Shown here: in pieces, positions 10,531 through 19,590 of the stretch
Numbering within the stretch: position 1 is the first letter of the stretch
Layout: each line of letters begins with the position of its first letter
Assembly: GCA_032718475.1 (NCBI GenBank)
Contig: JAUCBJ010002350.1
Coordinates: 1 to 30,970 of the forward strand
Reading direction: 5' to 3'
Origin: Nemertoderma westbladi
Taxonomy: Eukaryota; Xenacoelomorpha; Nemertodermatida; Nemertodermatidae
DNA: 30,970 nucleotides
Position numbers and translations under genes: made by a program
Notes under the pieces: generated by a model
Told to the model about the DNA's origin: nothing
The model's input: the letters and a program-made list of their open reading frames with translations, nothing else
Databases searched by the model: none

Positions 10531-10564
10531 CCCTCTAAAGTCGTGGTTGTCAACATCATATAAT
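10527..10564 (+). repeat. 38-bp direct repeat, left copy
   Basis: Identical to 11198-11235 over 38 bp (starts CAATCCCTCTAAAGTCG, ends CATCATATAAT). It flanks a 633-bp interval. It is long for a TSD and is perhaps a dispersed-repeat end or an unequal duplication. Confidence 0.85.
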
Positions 10565-11197
10565 TATATATTTAAAGGGGTATTTTCTGACATCTGCGCA
10601 ATTTTGTTTAAAAATCTGATCATATATCTGTACATACCGGTAGGTGCTAATTGGGGTTGGTTGCATTCAGTTGGGAAATCATGTTTATGCATTTGGGGCT
10701 GATGGTAACATACATTGGGGGTGGGTGGTTTCAACTCTGTTCGGTGGTACATTGGATTTCTAATTTATTGGTCATTGTCTTAATTTAGTGGTGCAGTTTT
10801 GTTAGGGTAGAGGTGGGGTTCGTGGCACACTGCTGATGAGGAGAACCACGAATCCCAGAGTTCAGTGTTTAAATCTCCGAAACCCTTTTATTTTTATAAA
10901 ATTTATTACTTAGACTTACCCTTTCGGCGGACAAAATGTCCTATATTTTTCGTAATTTATGGGATAGCCTCTTTCGTGCAATACTTACCGGAACCTGTAG
11001 TTACTGTATGGTTTGGTGCAATTTTTCTAGTGGTAGTTGGGTTGGGTTTATGTAGCACTAAAATCGATTTGGTATTTTGTGTTTTTTGATGGGCCTAGTG
11101 CCTGAGTACTAACAGTGGCCCAAGTGGCCCTAAATGCTAGGTAGTATCTGAGGGAATAGACCCCATGTCCTATTTTATTGTTTTAATATTAATATTA
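10565..11197. other. 633-bp interval between 38-bp repeats, weak coding signal
   Basis: Contains a 74-codon plus-strand frame (10865-11089) with hydrophobic stretches that could look like membrane segments. It lies in a T-rich region and I recognise no family. On the minus strand a GTAAGT donor-like site sits at about 10987. Neither signal is convincing. Confidence 0.15.
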
Positions 11198-11235
11198 CAA
11201 TCCCTCTAAAGTCGTGGTTGTCAACATCATATAAT
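11198..11235 (+). repeat. 38-bp direct repeat, right copy
   Basis: Identical partner of 10527-10564. Here it runs straight into a diverged unit of the 90-bp satellite found at 12975-13513. Confidence 0.85.
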
Positions 11236-11300
11236 CGTAAAAAGAGGATATACAAATTCGTCAAAGAACAAAATATTGTCTAATATTTCTGAAACCACAC
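11236..11300 (+). repeat. Single diverged unit of the 90-bp satellite
   Basis: GGATATACAAATTCGTCAA, then AAAATATTGTCTAATATTTCTG, parallels the satellite unit 1.7 kb downstream with a few substitutions. Confidence 0.7.
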
Positions 11301-11811
11301 AAAGCCTATCAAACACTTTACTGGGTCGGAGATTTCATTACCGATATCATTTATTGTGTTTGGCGGAATCTAGGCTGTCTTTCTTTTTGTCCATCAGCAA
11401 TTTTGATATAGTACGAAAAGTGCAAGCATTGCAAAAAAAAGAGTCAAGACGTGGGTAAAATTTTTTAAAAGTGTTACTATCGGATTCACCGACCTCAAAA
11501 ACCCTGTAGTGAAATAGTAGTGGAAAAAATCCAATATCGAAAGTGATATAGCGAAAACGCGTAAAGATTTAAAATCTCCATAAAAGTTCGGTCTTAATTA
11601 AACAATAAAAGATATGATTTTTAAAAAACAACAACAAATACACCAAACAATGTACCGGTATAAAGGTATTGTCCAACATAACATATAGGATTACCCCTAA
11701 AGGTTTGCAGCTTATTTCCAAGGGGGTCCTTTATGTTACTTGGTTACAAATACAATATTATTACACAAATACGATACGCATAAAACAAATATAATATGTA
11801 ATTACATATAG
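11301..11811. other. AT-rich DNA, nothing recognised
   Basis: No domain or clear repeat. A TACCGGTA palindrome lies near 11653. Confidence 0.5.
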
Positions 11812-12040
11812 TGGAAGTTACATAGAATTAATCGGAAACTAAAGGTCCGATTATTTAGAGCAGCAGTAGTTCCCGTACTCCTCTATGGGAGTCCATGCTG
11901 GGCTCTAACTGCTAAGGACACCAAATCTCTGGATGGCACATTCACAAGAATGCTACGCCGGGTTCATTGTGTCAAGTACAATCCACACATCTCCAACCAG
12001 ACACTATATAACATTGGAGGTGTCGCATTGGTTCCCCCAA
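11812..12040 (+). pseudogene. Internal fragment of element A reverse transcriptase C-terminal region
   Basis: Aligns to 1788-2016 of copy 1 (offset 10024) with roughly ten mismatches seen by eye, covering the segment from RLFRAAVVPVLLYGSPCW to IGGVSLV. Both ends are lost, including the 3' tail, so it is not a simple 5'-truncated insertion but a leftover of deletion or rearrangement. It is more diverged than copies 1 and 2 are from each other. Confidence 0.9.
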
Positions 12041-12784
12041 TCTATATTAAATAATGTTACCCCAAATAAATTATTCAACACCAAATTAGATCAAGTCACC
12101 AATATAAATAAATTAAATAATAATACCAAAATAAATACCAATTTTCCCAAAATAAATTCATATTCCCCCAAAATAATCAAATATTCTACCAAAATAAACA
12201 AACTCTTCAGTAGTTACAGACTGTCAGTTGCAGACCATTGGTACGAGGATCGTCGAGTGAGTACAAAACAAAGACCTAAGACTTTACTGCCCGTGCTGTA
12301 GAAAACAAAGAGGTAAAGTCGCATTAAGACCCAAAGAGCGTTAGGTACCAAAGAGCGTTCGTTAGTTTACATTAATGTTTATTTCCTAGGATCAAGAAAA
12401 ATATATTTGATCGGACCAAGGTTTATTTTCTTGTCGTACTACTCCTACCAGAGATTTTATATAAAGAGGATAACCATATTATTACTTAACCTACCCTCAA
12501 AAGCGGCACACCTTTAAAAGCGGCCGCCTTTAAACATTTTCGAAATTTTTAAATCATTTGAACCCCAAGGGCTGCAGTGTGCCTCCCTTAATCATTTGTA
12601 ACAAAATTATTGGCTCAATTAAAATTAAATGGCATAAAATTATGTAATTTAAAATTCCCTCCAACCAATAGGAATCCCTTCAAGCAATATTAAATTAACT
12701 TTCTAGACCAGTTTTTCCTGCCCAACACGAATATGAACTCCATTTTTCTGCCACAATAGTTAAAAGAAAGTTATAAAAGGTTTT
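12041..12784. other. A-rich microrepeats and unrecognised DNA
   Basis: 12050-12200 has irregular (C)CCAAAATAAAT units. Around 12330-12360 CAAAGAGCGTT occurs twice. 12500-12540 has GCGGC words that foreshadow the hairpin cluster. No gene is seen. Confidence 0.4.
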
Positions 12785-12956
12785 AAATAAAGGTGGCACC
12801 CTGCCGCCCTAGGGGTCAGGATATGTAAAGGCGGCACTCTGCCGCCCTGGGGGTTAAGTTATAGTTATACAGTATAAAGGCGGTACACTGCCGCCTTTAT
12901 GAGCATGGTCCTGAATTATTCAGAATGAAAAAGGCGGCAATGTGCCGCCTTTTTTA
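12785..12956. repeat. Cluster of four GGCGGCA...TGCCGCC hairpins
   Basis: Four successive inverted repeats: near 12790-12815, 12827-12850, 12874-12900 (11-bp arms with one wobble pair, 5-nt loop) and 12928-12954 (perfect 12-bp arms AAAAAGGCGGCA, 3-nt loop). The first two are tandem copies about 37 bp apart. The last, with its T run, mimics a bacterial terminator, but the context is eukaryotic. This may be a small fold-back repeat family. Confidence 0.75.
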
Positions 12957-12974
12957 AGTATTGGTACGCAAAGG

Positions 12975-13513
12975 GTTAACATACCGAGGATACAATCATA
13001 TAGAGCAAAGTGGATATACAAATTTGTCAATGAAAAAATATTATCTAATATTTCTGCAACACAGTTAACATACCGAGGATACACTCACATAGAGAAAACG
13101 AGGAGATACAAATTCGTCAATGAAAAAATATTATCTAATATTTCTGCAACACAGTTAACATACCGAGGATACACTCACATAGAGAAAACGAGGAGATACA
13201 AATTCGTCAATGAAAAAATATTATCTAATATTTCTGCAACACAGTTAACATACCGAGGATACACTCACATAGAGAAAACGAGGAGATACAAATTCGTCAA
13301 TGAAAAAATATTATCTAATATTTCTGCAACACAGTTAACATACCGAGGATACACTCACATAGAGAAAACGAGGAGATACAAATTCGTCAATGAAAAAATA
13401 TTATCTAATATTTCTGCAACACAGTTAACATACCGAGGATACACTCACATAGAGAAAACGAGGAGATACAAATTCGTCAATGAAAAAAGATTATCTAATA
13501 TACTAATATACTT
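12975..13513 (+). repeat. 90-bp satellite, six units
   Basis: Units begin at GTTAACATACCGAGG: 12975 (89 bp, diverged), 13064, 13154, 13244, 13334 and 13424 (last one decaying after about 13490). The middle units are identical. Because 90 is a multiple of 3 and one frame lacks stops, a 191-codon frame of 30-residue repeats runs through. It has no ATG-based context or known domain and I treat it as non-coding. Confidence 0.95.
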
Positions 13514-13636
13514 CTGAAATACATAGTTATATCAAATCGAGGATACTGCAAAGTGAATAAAGCAGAAAGTCTGGTGTCCTTCTCAGGGGCCGTACCTTTA
13601 ACTGTATATTATTAAATTTATATATACTTTACTTAC

Positions 13637-13721
13637 CTCCTGTCATCTTTACGGCGGGGTCGATAATCTTAGCTGAGTATGTTTTCGTATCTTTCCATTT
13701 ACAGTATCGGATTTCACCTTT
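13637..13721 (-). CDS. Candidate internal exon of a host gene (85 bp)
   Basis: On the minus strand the segment lies between TTTTTTCCAG (acceptor, ending at 13722) and GTAAGT (donor, 13636-13631), both close to consensus. Of the three frames only one is open. It encodes 28 residues including RYCKWKDTKTYSAKI and DPAVKM, and leaves a phase-1 donor. The W-K-D-x-K-x-Y-x-A-K pattern recalls Tudor/chromo-type beta-barrel domains, in which an aromatic and charged strand pair reads modified chromatin tails; that is a pattern impression only. No neighbouring exon was found with confidence. The upstream exons would lie at higher coordinates, possibly near 14.2 kb. Confidence 0.5.
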
Positions 13722-14911
13722 CTGGAAAAAAGCACAAAACAATATGTAGGCCTACATACTTTGACATTCAACCCATAAAACTTCTAAAATTACGTTCCGG
13801 TTGAAGGCTTTTTACACCGGGCAGTGAAGAGGACTACAATATTCTATGAATTAGAATAAATTACATAACGATACTTCAAAATTCCAATAAAATGTAATAA
13901 TTCTTCCTTTCGATAATTATTTTCACTAATGGACAACAACCTAAATTATCTTTGAAAATAGATTTATATGTATGAATTATATAATATTAAAATTGTAGTT
14001 ACTAACTAACCACTTCATCCATAGCAATCAATTAACCTTCTAGAGGCCGCTCTGAGACTGAGCGATAAAATTTGTTTACAAATACAGCAATCGAAGTTAT
14101 TGATAATAATAAAGGCTAGCGGGCGTGGCTGACTATATGGTCCCCTCACCAGCCCCTGGACAGCCTGAGATCCTCAGCGCCGGTGTACTGTCATCGCTGT
14201 GCCTCTCGCCAACGTAGTAGCTACACAACGATAACAATAACCAGCGCGAGTCACTCCACTGTCCGTCCCAAAGGCTCCAATATACAAGAAATAATAAAAA
14301 CTAAGTGCTACACTGTCAGATGAAATGTACGTACTTGAAGACAAGCCTACCGGTAGCGGTAGAACAGTTACAGTTCTAAGTACAGTTGTAGTACAGTTAG
14401 CTACCGGTAGTACAGTTAGTACTATAATGTACAGAATCAATTCCAGGAAATACACACCAAACTATTGGCGTAAGGCCTACAAGTGAAGATTACAATATAA
14501 GACGATTGTCTTTTGTCTATTGGTCAAGTGTATATAAATACTCCAGAACAATATGCCTGCTTTGGTCTCTGCTATGCATGTGATTGGTGGATTTATTCGA
14601 ATCAGTGAAAAGTGAAAAATCGAGGAGTGTGTAACCACTATTATATTGGTGGACTTCAGGGCTAACAGTCTCGATTTGTGATTCAACGGGTGTGTATTGT
14701 GTATCCTCAGTCATTACGTGTTATGTGACGTTGAATAAAAATGTAAACCGACAACATATTTACAATATAAACAACTCTTTAAGTACCCCAATGAATACAA
14801 TAGACCACATTTTACTGATTAAAATGGGTTATTTTAGTCTCTCCTCTAAATAAAATTTCTCCTCGGTTAGTATGTAGAGTACAGACTACCTCGATTTCCA
14901 CCCTGTACACG
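13722..14911. other. Intergenic/intronic DNA with a GC-richer patch at 14130-14300
   Basis: 14130-14300 is GC-richer (GGGCGTGGC box near 14122, and a minus-strand GTGAGG donor-like site near 14147). It could be a promoter or first exon of the minus-strand gene with the 13637-13721 exon. A TATATAAATA box lies at 14531-14540 on the plus strand with no gene behind it. Around 14340-14415 TACCGGTA and GTACAGTTAG words are repeated. None of these is proven. Confidence 0.2.
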
Positions 14912-15003
14912 TATGTGTGGTTGTCCATTTGTGTGTGTGGTTGTCTAGGTGTGTGTGTGGTTGTCCATTTGTGTGTGGGGGTGTCTAGGTGTGTGTGTGG
15001 TTG
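14912..15003 (+). repeat. TG-rich minisatellite, left block
   Basis: Units GTGTGTGTGGTTGTC(CATTT or TAGGT), the same family as 7080-7701. It directly abuts the MITE-like element. Confidence 0.9.
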
Positions 15004-15622
15004 TGGGGCGAGACACGTAGTCGGCGAGCCTTTGCATACGGTTCATATAGGGCAAATGGGGCATGTCCGTCTGTCTGTCTGTCTGTCCGTCCGTCCGTCT
15101 GGTAAATGTTTGAACGCGAATTTCTCGGCATCGCTCGTTCGGAATTGAACCAAACTTAGTAGGTAAGTAGTAGAGAGAAAGTTTAGAAAGTTTGTAAAGT
15201 TTGGTGAAAAATCATGCAGTCTGACGTCAGCTACGACAGATTATGTGGTTTTTAGAAAATGTTAAATTTCTCGGGAAGGCCTCATTTTCCTGAGCTGAAA
15301 TTTTGGTGGCCTGTAGAGAATCATGAAGTCTATCTTTTACGAAATTGAAAAGTTAAGACATTTAATTGGGGATCCGCTAGAGACTCAGAAGTAATGACAT
15401 AGGCCTACCGGTACGGTACTGCTGTACAGTGTTGCACTGGTAAGTACGAAATTGCAGAATAACAATTTGACACCACCTAGCGGATTAACATATGATTGTA
15501 TATCGAATGAATACATTTATAGCATGGGATATTGGGTCCAAACTAGACATGCCCCATTTGCTCTATATGAACCGTATGCCAAGGCTTGCCGACTACGTGC
15601 TGCGCGAAGTCCCCACGAACGT
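15000..15622. mobile_element. MITE-like element with about 58-bp terminal inverted repeats
   Basis: 15008-15066 and 15547-15605 are near-perfect reverse complements (shared words CACGTAGTCGGC, GCATACGGTTCATATAG and GCAAATGGGGCATGTC). GTGGGG at the outer edges extends the match. A (TGTC)n/(CGTC)n run lies inside the left arm. No ORF is credible. The element sits inside a TG minisatellite that continues on both sides in the same orientation, so it probably inserted into the array. I could not define a TSD within the repetitive flanks. Confidence 0.8.
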
Positions 15623-15742
15623 GTCTAGTTGTGTGTGTGGTTGTCCATTTGTGTGTGGGGGTGTCTAGGTGTGTGTGTGGTTGTCCATTTGTGTGTGTGG
15701 TTGTCTAGTTGTGTGTGTAGTTGTCCAGTTGTGTGAGTGGTT
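15623..15742 (+). repeat. TG-rich minisatellite, right block
   Basis: Continuation of the left block in the same orientation, with units such as GTGTGTGTGGTTGTCCATTT. Confidence 0.9.
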
Positions 15743-15873
15743 GCCTGGCCACGTTGGGCTTCCGTATGTTGTAGACCAGCAAAGACGACATTACAAAATA
15801 ATTTACAAAATGTACATTATTGGTTCTGAAAATTGTGACTTCAGTACATGAAAATGCAGAGCTAGGGTACCGC

Positions 15874-15892
15874 AGGTACCAGTACCAGTAGC
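15874..15892 (+). repeat. Target-site duplication of element A copy 2, left
   Basis: AGGTACCAGTACCAGTAGC, identical to 17884-17902. The last one or two bases may be microhomology with the element. Confidence 0.92.
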
Positions 15893-17846
15893 CCCCTGGA
15901 CTGACAACAAAATTCAGAAGTGCCGAAATGACCTTCATAAGGCGCAGAAAGAGTCCCGACTCAAACAGACTACAGCGGCCAAGAATGCAGTTAAAGCTGC
16001 ATCTAGGTCCCTGAACAGGCAGTACTCTGTTAATCTACAGGAGCTAATAAACCAACAGGTTGATGCCATCAGTGATGCTGACGACAGCAGGCAATCATCC
16101 CAGGCATGGAAATCGATCAATATGCTTACTGGGCGGAAAAGCCAACCAACCACCAAGGTTAAGGCCGAATCACCAGCCGATCGCCTCAATGGTTGGAAAG
16201 CCCACTTTGAAAAGCTCCTCAATAATGACAGGGTATTGCCTGATAACATTATAGAAGTAAAAGTGTCTGAGTCTGTACTCCCAGATATTCCCATTGGCGA
16301 TATCTCCTTTGCAGAAGTGAAGGCTGCTGCAAAGAGCATTAAGACCAATCGTGCCAGTGGAGTAGATGGTGTTCCCCCTGAGGTCTTTAAAATACCTGAG
16401 TGTTTAAAGCTCATCTATCCCATCATAGTAGACATGTACCGTACAACAAGAGTCCCACAAGAAATGAAAACAAATAAGTTGGTGCCAGTTCCCAAGAAGG
16501 GCAACCTAACACTCTATGGTTCTTTTCGGGGAATCTCATTGATCTCGATTGCTGCAAAACTATACAATAGAATTCTATTAAATCGCATCAGGGATCCCAT
16601 TGAGAGACTGCTACGTGGAAATCAGAATGGGTTCCGTAAAGGTCGTGGGACCATGGAGCCCATTTTGGCACTTAGAAGGATAATTGAAGAGTTATCAAAA
16701 AAGAAAGACAGGCATCTGGCTGTTATCTTTGTTGACTTCTTCAAGGCCTTTGATTCAGTCTCTCGCTCACGTATGTTCAGCATACTTTCATTATATGGGA
16801 TTCCTGATGAAATTATTGCAGCAATCAGATCAGTATACGATGGTTCGACAACATTTGTGTCTACTGTTGACGGTGACACAGAACCATTTGAAGTGTTATG
16901 GGGCGTCCTCCAAGGAGACACACTTGCACCATTCTTGTTCATTATTGTGGTTGACTATGTTCTACGCATGTCCTTAGATCATCATAATGATGATGGGGTG
17001 ATGATAACTCCACCTACTGGCTCCAGAAGTCGAGGAAATCCTGCCAAGTACCTAACTGATCTAGACTTTGCTGATGACTTAGGAGTACTCTCAGAATCAT
17101 TAGAGGGAGCCCAGCGGCTCCTCAGCTCATTAGAACATGCTGCTTCTAGTGTTGGTCTTTTTATTAACTCCAGAAAGACCAAAATTCTGACAGTTAACTT
17201 TGAAAGTCCTCAGCAAGTCTCTGATCGGATGAGCATAAGCTCAAAGGATGGTATGCTTGAGCATGTGGACGACTTCTGTTACCTGGGATCATGGATCCGG
17301 AAGTCAGGTGAGGACCTTCGAATACGTAAGGGAAAGGCATGGGCAGCCTTGAATAGGCTTTCCAGGATTTGGAAGTCACCTAGAATTAATCGGAAACTTA
17401 AGGTCCGATTATTTAGAGCAGCAGTAGTTCCAGTACTCCTCTACGGGAGTCCATGCTGGGCTCTAACTGCTGAGGACACCAAATCTCTGGATGGCACATT
17501 CACAAGAATGCTACGCCGGGTACATTGTGTCAAGTACAATGCACACATCTCCAACCAGACACTATATAACATTGGAGGTGTCTCATTGGTTCCCCCAAGC
17601 TTGACACTAGAACAAAATCGCCTCCGCTTTGCAGGACATTGCTTTCGCCGTGAGGACCAGCCAGTGCATAATCTTGTACTTTGGCAGCCTCATGGAGTGA
17701 ATAAGCATGGTGGACAGCCCATGACTTTCTTGAGACGCATCTTAAAGGACACTGGCCTTAAAGATGCGGATGATCTAGCAAATGTCATGGGTGATAGGGA
17801 GTTGTGGCGGTGCAATTTTGTTGACAAGCCGGCACAGCATTCTTAA
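15891..17846 (+). CDS. Reverse transcriptase of element A copy 2 (N-terminally truncated)
   Basis: The frame is open from the truncation point to TAA 17844-17846, about 652 codons, with ATG first available at 16122. The endonuclease is missing. The RT motifs FVDFFKAFDS, GVLQGDTLAP, FADD and YLGSWI are all kept. About six residues differ from copy 1 (for example S to A in SPSDR, F to I in DNFIEV, H to P in ITPHTGS) and no stop has arisen. Without the endonuclease and 5' region this copy cannot be autonomous. Confidence 0.9.
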   Translation, partial: APWTDNKIQKCRNDLHKAQKESRLKQTTAAKNAVKAASRSLNRQYSVNLQELINQQVDAISDADDSRQSSQAWKSINMLTGRKSQPTTKVKAESPADRLNGWKAHFEKLLNNDRVLPDNIIEVKVSESVLPDIPIGDISFAEVKAAAKSIKTNRASGVDGVPPEVFKIPECLKLIYPIIVDMYRTTRVPQEMKTNKLVPVPKKGNLTLYGSFRGISLISIAAKLYNRILLNRIRDPIERLLRGNQNGFRKGRGTMEPILALRRIIEELSKKKDRHLAVIFVDFFKAFDSVSRSRMFSILSLYGIPDEIIAAIRSVYDGSTTFVSTVDGDTEPFEVLWGVLQGDTLAPFLFIIVVDYVLRMSLDHHNDDGVMITPPTGSRSRGNPAKYLTDLDFADDLGVLSESLEGAQRLLSSLEHAASSVGLFINSRKTKILTVNFESPQQVSDRMSISSKDGMLEHVDDFCYLGSWIRKSGEDLRIRKGKAWAALNRLSRIWKSPRINRKLKVRLFRAAVVPVLLYGSPCWALTAEDTKSLDGTFTRMLRRVHCVKYNAHISNQTLYNIGGVSLVPPSLTLEQNRLRFAGHCFRREDQPVHNLVLWQPHGVNKHGGQPMTFLRRILKDTGLKDADDLANVMGDRELWRCNFVDKPAQHS

Positions 17847-17883
17847 AAATGCAGCTGCAATGCAGCATGCCGATCCTAGTAGT
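15893..17883 (+). mobile_element. Element A copy 2, 5'-truncated insertion
   Basis: Begins at the equivalent of base 311 of copy 1 and ends with (TAG)3 at 17877-17885, overlapping the TSD. The clean 19-bp TSD, the 5' truncation and the near identity to copy 1 are the signature of recent target-primed reverse transcription. The insertion lies about 130 bp after the TG minisatellite. Confidence 0.95.
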
Positions 17884-17902
17884 AGGTACCAGTACCAGTA
17901 GC
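17884..17902 (+). repeat. Target-site duplication of element A copy 2, right
   Basis: Identical to 15874-15892. It starts within the (TAG) tail (shared AG). Confidence 0.92.
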
Positions 17903-18279
17903 TGAGCAGTAGTATCGAGAACGCCTAGCTCTTAACGTTCTTATAGTTTAACTCCTCTGTAACTGCTTAATACGTAGCCCACCAGAGAAAATAAGCCAGA
18001 TGAAATTTTAACAAATCTAGAAATCTAGTCAAGGAAACAGTGGGTGGGATCATTGATCTGGAAGTACCACTTAGTTCTATCGATGTTCATCACAGGTGAT
18101 AGAGACTGAATGTGAGAGTAAAGAGACTCATGACCCGGTTTAGGCCTTTGCCTTTTTGGCAACTACTAGCTGTAATATTTGTTATATGGATATGCTAATA
18201 CTGTAATGATGTGGTACAATCTTATTAGATAAGAATGATTAATAATACTGTATATAGCTCTCAACTCCAGATCTTTCAC
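17903..18279 (+). other. Possible 5' LTR (or its end) of the gypsy-like element
   Basis: This region precedes the primer-site-like motif at 18280 and ends in TTCA just before it, as an LTR would. No second LTR is present in the window, so its limits cannot be checked. A start such as TGTGAGAG near 18111 is only a guess. Confidence 0.3.
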
Positions 18280-18288
18280 TGGCGACGA
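18280..18288 (+). promoter_or_regulatory. Primer-binding-site-like TGGCGACGA
   Basis: TGGCGACGA immediately after a putative LTR end is the typical start of the tRNA primer-binding region in many Ty3/gypsy elements. Supported by the gag ORF 600 bp downstream. Confidence 0.5.
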
Positions 18289-18327
18289 CTGAAAAATACG
18301 ACGGAAACTGCTCAACGACTTCATTGA

Positions 18328-18870
18328 TTGCCCGACCGACCAACTTATACTGAAACGACCCGATATAAACTTGAAAGCACGAATTCCTTCATGGACTCGT
18401 TATTGCCACATGACCGACCACCTTATACCGGAACGACCCGTTATAAACTTCCTTCATGGACTCGTTATCGCCGCACGACCGACCAACTTATACCGGAACG
18501 ACCCGATATAAACTTGAAAGCACAAACTCCTTCACTCCACGGCGATACAAACTTGAAAGCACAAACTCCTTCACTCCACGGCGATACAAACTTGAAAGCA
18601 CGAATTCTTCACGGACTCGTTATTGCAGCATGACCAACCAACTTATACCGGAACGACCCGTTATAAACTTCCTTCACAGACTCGTTATCGCCGCACGACC
18701 GACCAACTTATACCGGAATGACCCGATATAAACTTGAGAGCATGAACTCCTTCACTCCACGGCTTAGATATCACTGCATGATCGGCCAACTTATATTAGA
18801 ACGACCCGATATAAACTTGAGAATATAAACTCCTACACGGTTTCATTTATCGCCGCACAATTAGATATTA
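18328..18870 (+). repeat. Tandem repeats in the gypsy 5' leader
   Basis: Six to seven copies of a 60-130-bp module beginning CCGACCAACTTATACCGGAACGACCCG, with internal duplication of an AAACTTGAAAGCACAAACTC segment (18510-18600). They fill the untranslated leader up to 11 bp before the gag ATG. Short frames here are repeat artefacts. Confidence 0.85.
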
Positions 18871-18881
18871 GATATTAGAAA

Positions 18882-19590
18882 ATGGCTTCCAACATAATAC
18901 AATTTGGCCCCACTGATCATCCAACCGACTTATACGATGCGTTTTCGGAATTCATAGCCAACTTCCACTATGAATATATGTCTATTACTAAGGAACCCCC
19001 AGAAGCGGAAGCAGCGACCGATCAACAGCGAATCAACTGGCACGAAAAGAAGCGCAAATACTTTTTAGCTAAATTAGCGAGCCGCAATTTACAACACGAG
19101 ATACAGTGGCCTTCATGGAAATGATTGATGTCTTGAAGGCACGTTACAAACCTACAAGCAACACAACCATCGCCAACTTTGAGTTTTACTCTCTCAGGTA
19201 GAATCCCGGAGAATCATTTGATATGTTTGCTAATAGAGTTAAACATGAAGCCCAAAGTTGTGATTTTTCCTGCTCGGATAGATGTACAGTGCGCAACATA
19301 TTAATACGCGACCAGATCATAGTGGGTACAACATACTCCGACATTCAAAATAATGCGCTCAATGAGCTATGCGATCTACCAGATCTAATAGCTAATGGAA
19401 GGCGATTACAGGCAGCCATTATGGGAGCAGAACGAATTGCTGAAACGCAGGGTCGATCCAAGAATGACAGACCTGCAGCTGTTGTTTATCGTATGCATTG
19501 TCCTGGTCCCTATTCCAAAAAGGCAAAAGCCCAACAGAAGCTCAGTACAACTGGCTCAAGGCCAGCAAAACAACGTTACTCGTTATAACA
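18882..19590 (+). pseudogene. Ty3/gypsy-like gag, broken
   Basis: ATG at 18882 starts MASNIIQFGP and a capsid-like region (INWHEKKRKYFLAKLASR). The frame shifts near 19108. The next segment has an in-frame TAG at 19198-19200 just before NPGESFDMFANRVKHEAQSC, a phrase typical of metazoan gypsy capsids. It continues through LIRDQIIVGT to about 19510 and then shifts frame again towards the zinc knuckle. Gag packages element RNA into particles. With two frameshifts and a stop this copy is dead. Confidence 0.82.

Noticed and set aside
10865-11089. Possible small membrane protein
   Set aside because: Hydrophobicity follows from T-rich DNA; no family recognised, and the opposite strand is equally open in part.
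12928-12956. Rho-independent terminator
   Set aside because: The hairpin plus T-run fits the shape, but everything else is eukaryotic and no gene ends here.
12975-13513. CRISPR-like array
   Set aside because: Repeats are contiguous 90-bp units without unique spacers, and the DNA is eukaryotic.
12942-13517. 191-codon repeat protein
   Set aside because: Satellite with a period divisible by three; no start context, no known domain, ends where the repeat decays.
14531-14540. TATA-box promoter
   Set aside because: TATATAAATA is a good match, but no coding exon follows on that strand and such words are common in AT-rich DNA.
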